Origin: Segetibacter sp. 3557_3
Lineage (GTDB): Bacteria > Bacteroidota > Bacteroidia > Chitinophagales > Chitinophagaceae
NCBI RefSeq assembly: GCF_004354985.1
Contig: NZ_SMSK01000015.1
Span: forward strand, 106,331-170,330
Direction of reading: 5' to 3'
DNA length: 64,000 nt
The translations under genes and the position numbers were made by a program. The first letter of the stretch is position 1; each line of letters opens with the position of its first letter. This document shows, piece by piece, positions 8,825 to 17,849 of the stretch. The notes under the pieces were generated by a model, which saw only the letters and a list, made by a program, of their open reading frames with translations, searched no databases and was not told where the DNA came from.

Positions 8825-9250
8825 CTACTCGAACTCTCCCGGAGCCAGGCATACCTGCCAATATTCAATTATTTTCCTGATGGTGTTTTCGATGTCGTTA
8901 AACGATGTTGGTTTTACAAAAAATCCCTGGACCGATAATGAATAGGCATCAAGGACGGCTTTTTTTGTTGCGCCGGTTGTAAAAAACAGGTAGGGAATAC
9001 ACTTTCTCTGCAGTTTTTCATTTGTAAAAATCTTGTTCCTTAGTTCAAAGCCGTCCATCTTCGGCATGTTGATGTCAGATAAAATTAAAAACGGCTGGTC
9101 ATCCGACTCATTCAAATAGCGCAGGGCATCATCACCATCCTGGAAAAACCTGATCTTGTTTACATAACCAAGCCGTGCAAATATCTCCACCAGGATCAAC
9201 TGATCGTCGACATCATCTTCAATAACGATTATCGGCCCCAATTTATTCAT
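8825..9250 (-). CDS. Stand-alone response regulator receiver (CheY-like)
   Basis: A 141-residue single receiver domain with no output domain. The acidic pocket is Glu11/Asp12/Asp13, the phosphoacceptor is Asp59 in LSDINMPKMDGF, the switch Thr is in FFTTGA (91-92) and the Lys is in FVKP (113). Rcp1-like single-domain regulators of this kind are common in Bacteroidota and receive phosphate from hybrid or orphan kinases. No kinase is adjacent; the closest orphan kinase in the window is at 48450-50342, and a link between them is speculation. Confidence 0.92.
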   Translation of the reverse strand: MNKLGPIIVIEDDVDDQLILVEIFARLGYVNKIRFFQDGDDALRYLNESDDQPFLILSDINMPKMDGFELRNKIFTNEKLQRKCIPYLFFTTGATKKAVLDAYSLSVQGFFVKPTSFNDIENTIRKIIEYWQVCLAPGEFE

Positions 9251-9484
9251 ATCTGCAGTATTTACTGTAATGTAAATAAATAAACCGGGGTGAAGTAATC
9301 ACCAACAAACTTCTGCCCGGCAAGCGAAGTTCTTCTCTACTCCCCGCGAGTAAATCAAACATAAAACCTGCGGGTAAGGGTATACCACCTGTGTACCTAA
9401 TAGCACTACCCCTTACTGCAATTGGGTTAAAGTAAGTAAATTCAATCGCAATTACTTCAGCACCTTTATAAACCTTCACTCCTC

Positions 9485-10150
9485 ATGCAAGCAATAAGAA
9501 AATCGGTGTTCCTGCTTATCACCCTTTCCTTACTGGTAAGTTGTAATGGAACATCTACCGCCATGAAAGACGATGGAACAACACAAACCAGGAAAAAAGT
9601 CGTTGGCGGAGGTTGCGATGGCTGTGAACTGATGTTTGTTGGTATGCCAAAGAATATCGATCATATTGATACGAGTGCGGGGTGGAATGAAAAAGGACAA
9701 AAGCTGGCGATTAGCGGGGCGATATATAAAGCTGATGGTAAAACCCCTGCACCCAATGTGATCCTGTATTACTGGCAAACGGATAATAGTGGCGTCTATT
9801 CTCCGGTTGACGGTATGGCCGTTGAAGCAAGATCTCATGGTCATATTCGCGGATGGATTAAAACCAATCCTCAAGGCAGGTATTCAATTTACACCATCCG
9901 TCCGGCTCCGTACCGGGATCGTTCAAGCCCGGCACACATTCATATCTCCCTTAAAGAGCCAACAATAAACAACGAATACTACATTGACGATTTCCAATTT
10001 GATGACGACCAATTATTGACTAACGCAATAAGACAGCAAGCTGATAATCGTGGTGGAAGCGGGATCTTAAAAACGGTGAAGCGCGGCAACCTGGAGCTCG
10101 GCACACGCAACATTATACTTGGATTGAATATACCCGGGTACCCGCGATAA
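9485..10150 (+). CDS. Intradiol ring-cleavage dioxygenase-like lipoprotein
   Basis: A 221-residue protein with a lipoprotein signal (hydrophobic stretch, then LLVSC with Cys20). The mature part has the intradiol dioxygenase core: VILYYWQTDNSGVYS, a Tyr iron-ligand candidate; GHIRGWIKTNPQGRYSIYTIRPAPY with the second Tyr; and PAHIHISL with the two His ligands. Classical enzymes cleave catechol or protocatechuate in the cytoplasm, whereas this one is predicted on the cell envelope. It is single, with no other aromatic-degradation genes nearby, so a degradative role is doubtful. Confidence 0.85.
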   Translation: MQAIRKSVFLLITLSLLVSCNGTSTAMKDDGTTQTRKKVVGGGCDGCELMFVGMPKNIDHIDTSAGWNEKGQKLAISGAIYKADGKTPAPNVILYYWQTDNSGVYSPVDGMAVEARSHGHIRGWIKTNPQGRYSIYTIRPAPYRDRSSPAHIHISLKEPTINNEYYIDDFQFDDDQLLTNAIRQQADNRGGSGILKTVKRGNLELGTRNIILGLNIPGYPR

Positions 10151-10203
10151 ATTGCGAAGCACTATTTGCACGATAAAAAGTTTATTTTATTCAACTGAAG
10201 TGT

Positions 10204-10686
10204 ATGCAAGCTCGATTTGAGAAGCTAACCAGGAAGCAAGTTATAGGCGTGAGAAAGCGCATGTCATTCGCTGAAGACCTTACCCCGGCGCTATGGCAAG
10301 CATTTATGCCAGGGCGAAAAGAGATAGCAAACGCCTTAACCAGCAACCTTTACTCCATTGAACAATACGATAGTCCTCAATTTTTAGACAACTTCAATCC
10401 CCGCGCCACCTATACCAAATGGGCGGCTGTTGAAGTCTCAGATCTAAGCTTCATTCCCAATGGCATGGAGGCGATGACAATACCTGCAGGGGATTATGCT
10501 GTGTTTGTACACAGGGGTCCTGCAAGCCTTGCCCGACAGACCTACCAATACATCTTTGAAACCTGGCTACCTTCTGCTGAAGTGAACCTGGACCACCGGC
10601 CACATTTTGCTGTGATGGATGAGCACTACCGCGCCGACGACCCGAATGCAACAGAAGAAATTTGGATACCCGTGAAAGCGCGTTAA
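10204..10686 (+). CDS. GyrI-like effector-binding domain protein
   Basis: A 160-residue protein resembling the AraC effector-binding (GyrI-like/SOUL-type) domain alone: KQVIGVRKRMSF near the start, then KWAAVEVSDLSFIPNGMEAMTIPAGDYAVFVHRGP and YIFETWLPSA, ending EEIWIPVKAR. Such stand-alone domains bind small hydrophobic or cationic molecules and may act as antitoxins, sensors or hydrolases. No DNA-binding domain is present. It lies 53 bases after the dioxygenase gene and could be co-transcribed with it. Confidence 0.83.
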   Translation: MQARFEKLTRKQVIGVRKRMSFAEDLTPALWQAFMPGRKEIANALTSNLYSIEQYDSPQFLDNFNPRATYTKWAAVEVSDLSFIPNGMEAMTIPAGDYAVFVHRGPASLARQTYQYIFETWLPSAEVNLDHRPHFAVMDEHYRADDPNATEEIWIPVKAR

Positions 10687-11056
10687 CCATTCCTTGTATT
10701 CAGGATAGACAAGACGATTAAAGTTGATTGTTCATTACCCAGGTTTATTCGTGAGCAAAAAGGCATTATAGCGCAAGGGTAGAATATTCTGCGTGATCTG
10801 TTCCTGGGCATTCGAAGCAGCTCTAAATAGCCCCGAAGCGCGTAAACATGATTAAACCAAGGCGAGACATCGGGTGCTCACCCGAATAGAAAAAAGAAAA
10901 TCAAACCCCGCCCATGCTTTGACCCCGATTATCTTGCATGTTATCCGGCAAATCCCTAATCACTCTTAGCCAACCAGTAAAAAGTACCACAGAACACCTG
11001 AATAGTACCCTTAGGCCTGGTTAAAGGGCGGTAGTTTTGCATCAGAAATAAAGGTC
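10687..11056. other. Intergenic region with a dyad symmetry and possible promoter
   Basis: 370 bases before the AraC gene. There is a dyad TCGGGTG-CT-CACCCGA at 10870-10885, more like a protein-binding site than an RNA hairpin. TAGTTTTG at 11032-11039 fits the Bacteroidota -7 element TAnnTTTG and lies 17 bases before the AraC start; the matching -33 element is weak (TTA). No gene seen. Confidence 0.4.
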
Positions 11057-11941
11057 ATGTCAAAGCAACAACTTCCGGTCTACAGCATATGCAGTCTCAC
11101 GAAAACACCGCAGTTGCCCAACGACTGTATTGCTGACGACTTCAAACATTACCTTGAGGTTCACAAGGACCTACACTTCCCACATAAACATTCTTTTTAT
11201 CACCTTGTATATTTTTCCGAAGGCTCAGGAAGTCACTCCATTGATTTTCTAACATTCCCCGTACACCCTGGCCAAATATATTTTATGGTGCCTGGGCAAG
11301 TACACACTTGGGAGTTTGACAATGGTCCGAACGGGTACATCATTAATTTTTCTGAACAATATCTAAGTGCGCTGATCCAAAATCCGAGATACCTCGACCA
11401 GTTTACTTTTTTCTCCGGGCAAGCAAAAGAACAGGTAATTGATATACCGCTGGATGGCAGAAACCAGGTCGAGCAAACGCTTGCTGCGATAGTGCGGGAA
11501 GCAAATTCAACCAACAACTTAAAAGATGATTTTGTACGCGCAGCACTGGTGCAATTGTTCATCCAGGTCAACCGGTACACACAAACAGGAGGTCGTAGTC
11601 AACTTAATAATTACAACCGTTTACTACTTCGAAACTTTCAAAAACTCATTGAACAACACTTTAAAGAAAAGAAGTTGTCTAAGGAATATGCGGCTATGCT
11701 TTATGTGACGCCCAATCATTTAAATGCATTAACTAAAGACATCACTGGTTTATCTGCAGGTGAACTGATCAGGGATCGCATAATTCTTGAAGCAAAAAGA
11801 TTGCTTGTAAATGCAGATATGTCGATTATGGAAATTGCAAATGACCTGGACTTTCTTGACAACTCCTACTTTTCAAAGTTCTTCAAAAAGTATGTCGGGG
11901 TAACGCCTGAAATTTTCAGAAAACAAATACATAAAACTTAG
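11057..11941 (+). CDS. AraC family transcriptional regulator
   Basis: A 294-residue protein with an N-terminal cupin-like sensing domain (HKHSFYHLVYFSEGSGSHSIDF, VHPGQIYFMVPGQVHTW) and a C-terminal pair of helix-turn-helix motifs (about residues 195-292): LSKEYAAMLYVTPNHLNALTK and SIMEIANDLDFLDNSYFSKFFKKYVGVTPEIFRK. It is a typical AraC/XylS one-component regulator; the ligand is unknown. The ATG at 11057 begins the protein in the normal place. The next gene starts three bases past its stop codon, so the two likely form an operon. Confidence 0.93.
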   Translation: MSKQQLPVYSICSLTKTPQLPNDCIADDFKHYLEVHKDLHFPHKHSFYHLVYFSEGSGSHSIDFLTFPVHPGQIYFMVPGQVHTWEFDNGPNGYIINFSEQYLSALIQNPRYLDQFTFFSGQAKEQVIDIPLDGRNQVEQTLAAIVREANSTNNLKDDFVRAALVQLFIQVNRYTQTGGRSQLNNYNRLLLRNFQKLIEQHFKEKKLSKEYAAMLYVTPNHLNALTKDITGLSAGELIRDRIILEAKRLLVNADMSIMEIANDLDFLDNSYFSKFFKKYVGVTPEIFRKQIHKT

Positions 11942-11944
11942 AAG

Positions 11945-12436
11945 ATGGTAACTATACAAGGATCACAATTAAGCGACATGAATTTTACAGAACCGGCAGA
12001 AAAAAGGAGCCCGTTAAAGCTCCTTGCCTGCAAATGCCCGAGGTGCAGGGAAGGGGACATGTTTGAGGATAAGAATCCCTGGCACCTGAAAAACACGATG
12101 AAGATGTATCCCCAATGCCCCATTTGTAAACAGCCTTTCGACATTGAAGTAGGCTTCTACTTTGGTTCAAGCTATGTAAGCTATGCATTTACAGTTGCCT
12201 TAAGTGTGGCTACATTCATTGCATGGTGGGTGATCATAGGTTTCTCCATCAATGACAACAGGATATTTTACTGGCTCACCTTTAATGCCCTGCTACTGAT
12301 TGCTATGCAGCCTTACCTCATGCGGGTAGCCAGAACCGGGTGGTTGGCCTTTTTGGTAAAGTATGATCGCAACTGGAAAAACAATCAGCCGAAGCCGGTA
12401 GAGCGAAACAATCGGGACCAGCAGAACAACTGGTAA
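11945..12436 (+). CDS. DUF983 family membrane protein
   Basis: 163 residues. A zinc-ribbon-like pair CKCPRCREG and QCPICKQPF is followed by VGFYFGSSYVSYAF and two membrane helices (about residues 75-97 and 103-123), the DUF983 arrangement. The function of the family is unknown. It follows the AraC regulator with only three bases between them. The first ATG (11945) is used; a second at 11978 is equally possible. Confidence 0.85.
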   Translation: MVTIQGSQLSDMNFTEPAEKRSPLKLLACKCPRCREGDMFEDKNPWHLKNTMKMYPQCPICKQPFDIEVGFYFGSSYVSYAFTVALSVATFIAWWVIIGFSINDNRIFYWLTFNALLLIAMQPYLMRVARTGWLAFLVKYDRNWKNNQPKPVERNNRDQQNNW

Positions 12437-12446
12437 AAGCGTATTC

Positions 12447-12480
12447 AGCTTCAATTGGCTTTTAGTAAAAGAAGCTTTTT
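12447..12480 (+). terminator. Probable terminator after the DUF983 gene
   Basis: Arms AGCTTC (12447-12452) and GAAGCT (12471-12476), with an inner CTTTT/AAAAG pairing, followed by five Ts, 10 bases past the stop codon. Confidence 0.5.
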
Positions 12481-12510
12481 GGCTCCGGCGGCAGATCTTT
12501 CCCGAACATT

Positions 12511-12559
12511 GTTGCACGCCCGCCTGCGGCAGTCGGACGGGTGTGACTCCCTTGTACAG
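12511..12559. repeat. GC-rich dispersed repeat, copy 1
   Basis: This stretch aligns with 45560-45607: both run GTTGC.CGCCCG.CTGCG.CAGTCGGA.GGG and end TTGTACAG. About four-fifths of the positions agree by eye. The centre can fold CCCG…CGGG. No coding sense is apparent in either copy. Confidence 0.55.
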
Positions 12560-12763
12560 CTGGTATTCTGTTCGGCGAACCTCTACGCCGGGGTTTAAAA
12601 CAAACAAACAGCGGGTATACTTAACTCCCTTTCTACATGCAGTTTGCCCGACAAAATATTTTCATTCAAATGCGAGCCTCATTAAATTGATAGCACAGCG
12701 TGGCGCCACTTCGCTTTCTCACTTGATTCAATAAGAAGTCCGTCTACCTTTTAATGGTTTCCA

Positions 12764-12787
12764 GCCCTGCTTTGCGGGGCTTTTTTT
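12764..12787 (+). terminator. Orphan intrinsic terminator
   Basis: GCCCTGC (12764-12770), loop TTT, GCGGGGC (12774-12780), then seven Ts. One G-T pair in the stem. It lies about 330 bases past the nearest upstream gene on this strand, which already has its own terminator-like hairpin, so it may end an unannotated small RNA. Confidence 0.7.
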
Positions 12788-12964
12788 GTTCTTTGCGGAT
12801 CCCGACTGTAAAAACGCCGGTATGGCGGCATATTGCCTGCCTTGCCCTTTCCATATTCCATCAACTTCCTACCATTGTTTTCCGTTATCAAACATTTTGT
12901 CCGGAATCGGATATTTTTCATAATTAAATATTTCGCAAATCAGTGTAAATCACTCGTTTATGTC

Positions 12965-12980
12965 TGGCACCGTGCTTGGA
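12965..12980 (+). promoter_or_regulatory. Sigma-54-type (-24/-12) promoter of the export operon
   Basis: TGGCAC at 12965-12970, five bases, TTGGA at 12976-12980. The consensus is TGGCAC-N5-TTGCW; the only key mismatch is G for C in the -12 GC pair. It ends 25 bases before the ATG of the adaptor gene. An NtrC-type sigma-54 activator is encoded at the end of the same cluster, which supports the call. Confidence 0.6.
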
Positions 12981-13005
12981 ACATACCAGTTCAAATCAGC
13001 ACTGT

Positions 13006-14334
13006 ATGGATAAAGAAATTGCGCGGGAGGTTGTAAAAGCAAAACAAAACAAAACGATCGTTTATGCGATCGTAATCGTGCTTGCACTTGCAATCGCCCT
13101 TTGGCTACTCCGGTCATCAATCAAATCATCGCTCGATGCCGGATCGTTTACCACTTCAGTTGTAGAAGTGGGTAGTATTGAAAATACCATTACGGCTACC
13201 GGGGAAGTATTGCCCGAATTCGAACAGGTGATTACCAGCCCCATCAACGCTGCGATTAAGGAAGTAAGTCTTGATGCCGGCACACACGTAAAAGCCGGAC
13301 AATCCATCCTGGCGCTGGATAAGCAAGCATCGCAAAACGACTATGAAAAATTGGAGTTTCAATTAGAGTCAAAAAGAAACAGCATAAGCAAGATGCGGCT
13401 GGAGCTGAACAAAAGCTTCTTTGATATCAGGTCAAACAACGACATTAAGCAATTGCGCATAAACAGCCTTGAGGCGTCGGTTGAAGATGCAAAACGTTTG
13501 TTCAAAGCTGGGGGTGGTACCCGTGAACAGATAGCCCAGGCCGAACTCGCGCTCAAGGTTGCCCTGCTGGAGAAAAAGCAGTTGGAAAACGAGATTACGA
13601 GCAAGCAACAAACAATGAAGGTCGACATTCGGGAGAGCGAAATTGCCGCAGCTATTCAGGAAAGCGACCTGCGTGAACTCGGCAGAAAGCTACAACAAGC
13701 CACCATCACAGCATCACGCGAAGGGGTGATTACCTGGGTAAATAAAAACATCGGCTCAAGTATAAAAGAGGGAGAGTCACTGGTTCGTATTGCAGACCTG
13801 AAAAGCTTCAAAATAACGGGTAGTGTTTCCGATGCTTATCTGGACAAGGTTAAAACAGGTATGCGTACCATAGTGCGCATTAATGACTCAACGATCCGCG
13901 GCACCATCACCAATGTAAACCCTTCCGTGCAAAATGGCATTGTTGCTTTCGACATTGGGCTCGACGAAAGAGACAATAGCCTGCTGCGCCCAAACATGAA
14001 AGTGGATGTATACCTCGTTACAGCAAGCGAGAACAAAACAATGCGTGTAGCCAATGGTCCGGCGTTCAAAGGCTCTTCCACACAAGACATTTTTGTAATC
14101 AGGAACGGCAAGGCGTTTCGCACTACTGTAGACATCGGGATGACCAACTTTGATTACGTTGAAATTAAAAACAATGTAAAACCCGGCGACGTAATCATTA
14201 CCTCTGACATGAGCCAATTCAAAAATGCAAAGGAGATCATCATCAACAACCAACCATCAAATGAAACGAAAACAACTGCCACTTATTTTCATACTACTGA
14301 TATGCTGTTTGCAAAGCTGGGCACAGGCAATTGA
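13006..14334 (+). CDS. Periplasmic adaptor (membrane fusion) protein of ABC exporter
   Basis: About 442 residues. One N-terminal membrane anchor (IVYAIVIVLALAIALWLL), then barrel-sandwich half-motifs (GSIENTITATGEVLPEFEQVITSPI … VKAGQSILALD and ATITASREGVITWVNKNIGSSIKEGESLVRIAD) flanking a long alpha-helical hairpin (about residues 105-235), and a beta-barrel part with LRPNMKVDVYLV. It links the inner-membrane transporter to TolC. The ATG at 13006 is preferred over an upstream frame extension. The last 74 bases overlap the TolC gene and encode an apparently unrelated tail after KEIIINN. Confidence 0.92.
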   Translation: MDKEIAREVVKAKQNKTIVYAIVIVLALAIALWLLRSSIKSSLDAGSFTTSVVEVGSIENTITATGEVLPEFEQVITSPINAAIKEVSLDAGTHVKAGQSILALDKQASQNDYEKLEFQLESKRNSISKMRLELNKSFFDIRSNNDIKQLRINSLEASVEDAKRLFKAGGGTREQIAQAELALKVALLEKKQLENEITSKQQTMKVDIRESEIAAAIQESDLRELGRKLQQATITASREGVITWVNKNIGSSIKEGESLVRIADLKSFKITGSVSDAYLDKVKTGMRTIVRINDSTIRGTITNVNPSVQNGIVAFDIGLDERDNSLLRPNMKVDVYLVTASENKTMRVANGPAFKGSSTQDIFVIRNGKAFRTTVDIGMTNFDYVEIKNNVKPGDVIITSDMSQFKNAKEIIINNQPSNETKTTATYFHTTDMLFAKLGTGN

Positions 14335-15721
14335 TACCACGGTACTCACCCTACAACAGGTTGTGGAACTCGCAAAGGCAAAATCAATAGCTTCCAAACA
14401 GGCTGCAACCCTAAAGGAAACCCGTTATTGGCAATGGCGGACGCATAAGTCGAATTACCAACCGCAGCTTTCTTTAAACGGCAACCTGCCTGGCTATAGC
14501 AAAACATTCCGTGAAGTTTTACAACCAAATGGAACCATCGAGTTTCAGCCTGTCCGCTACAACAACTCGTCGCTTAACCTTGCACTAACTCAAAGTATTG
14601 CCCGGACCGGTGGAACCATTTTCGCAACTACACAGATGCAACGGTTCGACGATTTTGATCGCAAAACGGTGCTTTATAATGGGGTGCCCTATGCGATCGG
14701 CTATAGTCAACCAATATGGAAATGGAACCCGCTAAAATGGGACAACAAGATTGAGCCACTGAAGTATATGGAAAGCAGGCAGGTGTACATTGAATCGATG
14801 GAACAAATTGCCATAAACGCGACCAGCTATTTCTTCGATCTCCTGGTAGCACAGGTAAACCTCCAGATCGCCGAAACCAATTATACAAACAACCAGAACA
14901 TTCTTCGGATTGCACAGGAAAAGTTTGACATGGGCAAAATTTCAAGAAACGAAATGCTGCAACTTCAACTCGAGCAGCTGAAAGCACAGAAAGCAGTTGG
15001 GGTTGCAAAACGCGACATGGAGATTGCTACTTTAAGCCTGCGCTCGTATACGGGTTTGTCAACAACAAAAATAAGGCTGTCACTACCAGCATCTTCAATC
15101 AGGATGAAGGTGGATACGTCAAAGGTGGTTGCTGAAGCTTTGGAAAACAGGTCGGATGCGATCGCCTTTATGCGAAAATTAGCCGAAGCAAAACGGGACC
15201 TGGCAAAAGCAAAAGCGGACAACGGGTTGAATGCGACCTTAACGGCAAGAGTTGGTTTTTCAAAGTCGGCGAGGGACCTGGGTAAGGTCTATCAATCACC
15301 GATCAACCAGCAGCAGTTCCAGCTTGAGTTCGACATCCCGATCCTTGACTGGGGCAGGTCAAAGTCAAGAACCAAAACAGCAGAAGCAAATAAGCAGTTT
15401 ATTGAATATGCTGTTGAACAGGACAAGCAGAATTTCAGCCAGGAAATCTATACCCAGGTAACCTTATTCGAGATGATGAAAAATCAATTGGTGCTTACCG
15501 CCAGGGCCGATAGCATTGCTTCGGAAAAGTACCAGATCGCAAAGGAACGGTATGTATTGGGCAACCTGAGCATAACCGATTTAAGTATTGCATTCCAGGA
15601 GAACGACCAGGCCAAGAGAGACTATGTTTATGCACTCCGCGACTTTTGGGGATCGTATTACCAGCTTCGCTACCTGTCGTTGTACGATTTTGAAAAGAAC
15701 ACAAAAATCACGTATCGATAA
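14261..15721 (+). CDS. TolC family outer membrane protein
   Basis: About 486 residues. A signal peptide (LPLIFILLICCLQSWAQA) is followed by the duplicated TolC/OEP organisation: LTLQQVVELAKAKS at the start, two long coiled helical regions (NEMLQLQLEQLKAQKAV, and the C-terminal DQAKRDYVYALRDFWGSYYQLRYLSLYDFE), and strand segments between. It forms the trimeric outer-membrane channel of the exporter. The start at 14261 lies inside the adaptor gene (74-base overlap) and gives a proper signal peptide. Confidence 0.92.
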   Translation: MKRKQLPLIFILLICCLQSWAQAIDTTVLTLQQVVELAKAKSIASKQAATLKETRYWQWRTHKSNYQPQLSLNGNLPGYSKTFREVLQPNGTIEFQPVRYNNSSLNLALTQSIARTGGTIFATTQMQRFDDFDRKTVLYNGVPYAIGYSQPIWKWNPLKWDNKIEPLKYMESRQVYIESMEQIAINATSYFFDLLVAQVNLQIAETNYTNNQNILRIAQEKFDMGKISRNEMLQLQLEQLKAQKAVGVAKRDMEIATLSLRSYTGLSTTKIRLSLPASSIRMKVDTSKVVAEALENRSDAIAFMRKLAEAKRDLAKAKADNGLNATLTARVGFSKSARDLGKVYQSPINQQQFQLEFDIPILDWGRSKSRTKTAEANKQFIEYAVEQDKQNFSQEIYTQVTLFEMMKNQLVLTARADSIASEKYQIAKERYVLGNLSITDLSIAFQENDQAKRDYVYALRDFWGSYYQLRYLSLYDFEKNTKITYR

Positions 15722-15801
15722 ATCCAAAACTTATACATATGCTGCCAACTCAAATGCAGGAAACAAGCGCAACAAACAGATTACAAAAAAAATCCACCCC
15801 A

Positions 15802-16467
15802 ATGATTAGTTTAAAAAACATTGAGAAAGTTTACCGCACCGACACCGTGGAGACGCAGGCGCTGAACAACCTGAACCTAAACATCGGTAAAGGCGAATTT
15901 CTTTCCATAATGGGACCTTCGGGCTGCGGTAAGAGTACATTATTGAACATCATGGGCCTGTTGGATGTGCCCACCAGCGGTGAAGTGCGAATTGATGACA
16001 ACACCACAACCAATTTTCCAGACAAACAGCTTGCTGCATTCCGGAATAGAAAGATCGGATTCATCTTTCAGAGTTATCACCTCATCAACGACCTGAAAGT
16101 ATTAGACAACGTTGAGTTACCCCTGCTGTATCGAAAATCGACCGGTAAAGAGCGAAGCATCCTTGCGGCGCAGGCACTGGAAAAGGTTGGACTCAGCAAT
16201 AGGATGAAACACTTTCCAACCCAGCTATCCGGGGGGCAAAAACAACGGGTAGCCATCGCCCGTGCAATTGTGGGCCAACCGGAGATCATCCTCGCCGACG
16301 AACCTACCGGCAACCTCGATAGCAATATGGGAAACGAGATTATGGATATCCTGCTTCAATTGAATCGCAACGATGGAACAACAATCGTTATGGTTACACA
16401 CGACGAACAAATGGCCCGTAAAACACACCGGCTGGTCAGGCTGTTCGATGGAAGCCAGGTGCTTTAA
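15802..16467 (+). CDS. ABC transporter ATP-binding protein (MacB/LolD type)
   Basis: 221 residues with all nucleotide-binding motifs: Walker [11 protein letters not shown]-loop FIFQSYHL, signature [14 protein letters not shown], Walker [14 protein letters not shown] and the switch His in MVTHD. Length and the GNLDS D-loop fit the MacB/LolD/FtsE subfamily that drives mechanotransmission exporters. I chose the ATG at 15802 ([11 protein letters not shown]), the usual first strand; the frame is open to 15739. It follows the TolC gene by 80 bases and precedes two permease genes. Confidence 0.95.
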   Translation: MISLKNIEKVYRTDTVETQALNNLNLNIGKGEFLSIMGPSGCGKSTLLNIMGLLDVPTSGEVRIDDNTTTNFPDKQLAAFRNRKIGFIFQSYHLINDLKVLDNVELPLLYRKSTGKERSILAAQALEKVGLSNRMKHFPTQLSGGQKQRVAIARAIVGQPEIILADEPTGNLDSNMGNEIMDILLQLNRNDGTTIVMVTHDEQMARKTHRLVRLFDGSQVL

Positions 16468-16587
16468 GCGCATTCGTTATTAGCTTGTATACACTAGATG
16501 GCAGCCCTTACCAGCAGCAACCAGGACACCATTGGTGTTTGCTTAATCAATCATTCGACATCTTCACCGCATTCATAATACTACGAT

Positions 16588-17823
16588 ATGCTCAGGAATT
16601 ATTTTAAAATCGCAATAGCTGTATTGAAAAGGCGAAAGTTCTTCACTTTTATCAGCTTATTTGGGATCAGTTTTACGCTTACCATAATGATGGTAGTAAC
16701 AGCGTTTATCGACGACGTTTTCAGTTCAGGATACCCCGACTATAATCGCGACCGAACATTATATGTAAACTCCATTAAACAGGTGAATACTAAAAAAGGG
16801 CATTCACAAATGGGGCCCGCTAGTTACCACTTTTTCGATTACTATGTCGGGCAACTCAAAACACCTGCAATGGTGGCTGTTTCAACGAACTTTTCCCCGA
16901 GCAACACCTATGTGAATAATAAGAAACTTGTGATCAACCTTAAGTACACCAACGCCGACTACTGGAACGTGTTGCAATACCGTTTCGTAGAGGGTAAACC
17001 GTACCAGAAAGAGCAGGTGGATCGGGGGGAGAAAGTGGCGGTAATATCGACAGAAACAAAAGACAGTTATTTCGGCAGTAATGCACCGGCAGTTGGAAAA
17101 TACATCGAAACCGACAATGTCTGTTACCGTGTAATCGGTGTTGTTGACAATGTGCCCGTTACCAGGTTTATGGTATATGGAGATATGTACCTGCCCTATA
17201 CCGTTTCAAAAGCAGACTACCGTGCAAAAACGCTAATGGGCAGCTACACGGGCATCCTGATGGCGAAGTCTGCCGGTGATGTCGAAAAGATGCAAGAGGA
17301 ATTTTCCGCGATGGCACGGCGGCTACCCACAGATCGTAAAGAACTAGATAAAGTAATCGTGAATGCTGACCACTACCTCGCAAGCTTTACAAGACAAGTA
17401 TTTGGAAACGCAGGTAGTACAGGGCTGGCTATGTTTTTTACAGCAGTGGGGTTATTTACGCTCTTGTTTATGCTGCTGCCAACACTTAACCTGGTTAATA
17501 TAAACATCAGCAGGATAATGGAGCGATCATCGGAGATTGGGGTACGGAAAGCATTTGGTGCCAGCAGCAGTACGCTCGTGTACCAATTTATCATTGAGAA
17601 CATCATATTAACCATTCTCGGTGGCATCCTGGGTGTAATCTTTTCCTATATCGTACTGCAGATATTTAACAGCAGCAACCTGCTTGCAAACGTTCACTTA
17701 AGCATTAACCTGCAGGTTTTACTATATAGTCTCATTGCCTGCATCGTGTTTGGATTACTATCGGGTGTATACCCCGCATGGCGAATGTCGCGGCTGCATG
17801 TTGTTACGGCCCTGAAGGCTTAA
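16588..17823 (+). CDS. ABC transporter permease (MacB/FtsX type), first of two
   Basis: 411 residues. A membrane helix at 22-42, a large periplasmic domain (MacB-PCD-like, with VAVISTETKDSYFG and IGVVDNVPVTRFM), then three C-terminal helices in the FtsX domain with the conserved cytoplasmic loop MERSSEIGVRKAFGAS. With the adjacent ATPase and a second permease it would form a heterodimeric type VII ABC exporter working with the adaptor and TolC. No macrolide-specific feature is visible; peptides or lipids are equally possible substrates. Confidence 0.92.
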   Translation: MLRNYFKIAIAVLKRRKFFTFISLFGISFTLTIMMVVTAFIDDVFSSGYPDYNRDRTLYVNSIKQVNTKKGHSQMGPASYHFFDYYVGQLKTPAMVAVSTNFSPSNTYVNNKKLVINLKYTNADYWNVLQYRFVEGKPYQKEQVDRGEKVAVISTETKDSYFGSNAPAVGKYIETDNVCYRVIGVVDNVPVTRFMVYGDMYLPYTVSKADYRAKTLMGSYTGILMAKSAGDVEKMQEEFSAMARRLPTDRKELDKVIVNADHYLASFTRQVFGNAGSTGLAMFFTAVGLFTLLFMLLPTLNLVNINISRIMERSSEIGVRKAFGASSSTLVYQFIIENIILTILGGILGVIFSYIVLQIFNSSNLLANVHLSINLQVLLYSLIACIVFGLLSGVYPAWRMSRLHVVTALKA

Positions 17824-17849
17824 TTAAATCATTTTACAAAAACGCTTAT

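Larger units (their letters stand above)
12437..13005. other. Intergenic region with repeat, orphan terminator and sigma-54-like promoter
   Basis: 569 bases. In order: a terminator, a GC-rich repeat copy (12511-12559), about 200 bases without recognisable coding content, an orphan terminator (12764-12787) and the promoter region of the export operon. In that promoter region two small inverted repeats lie upstream of the -24 element: TCCG-GAAT-CGGA at 12900-12911 and AGTG-TAAAT-CACT at 12942-12954. Confidence 0.5.
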
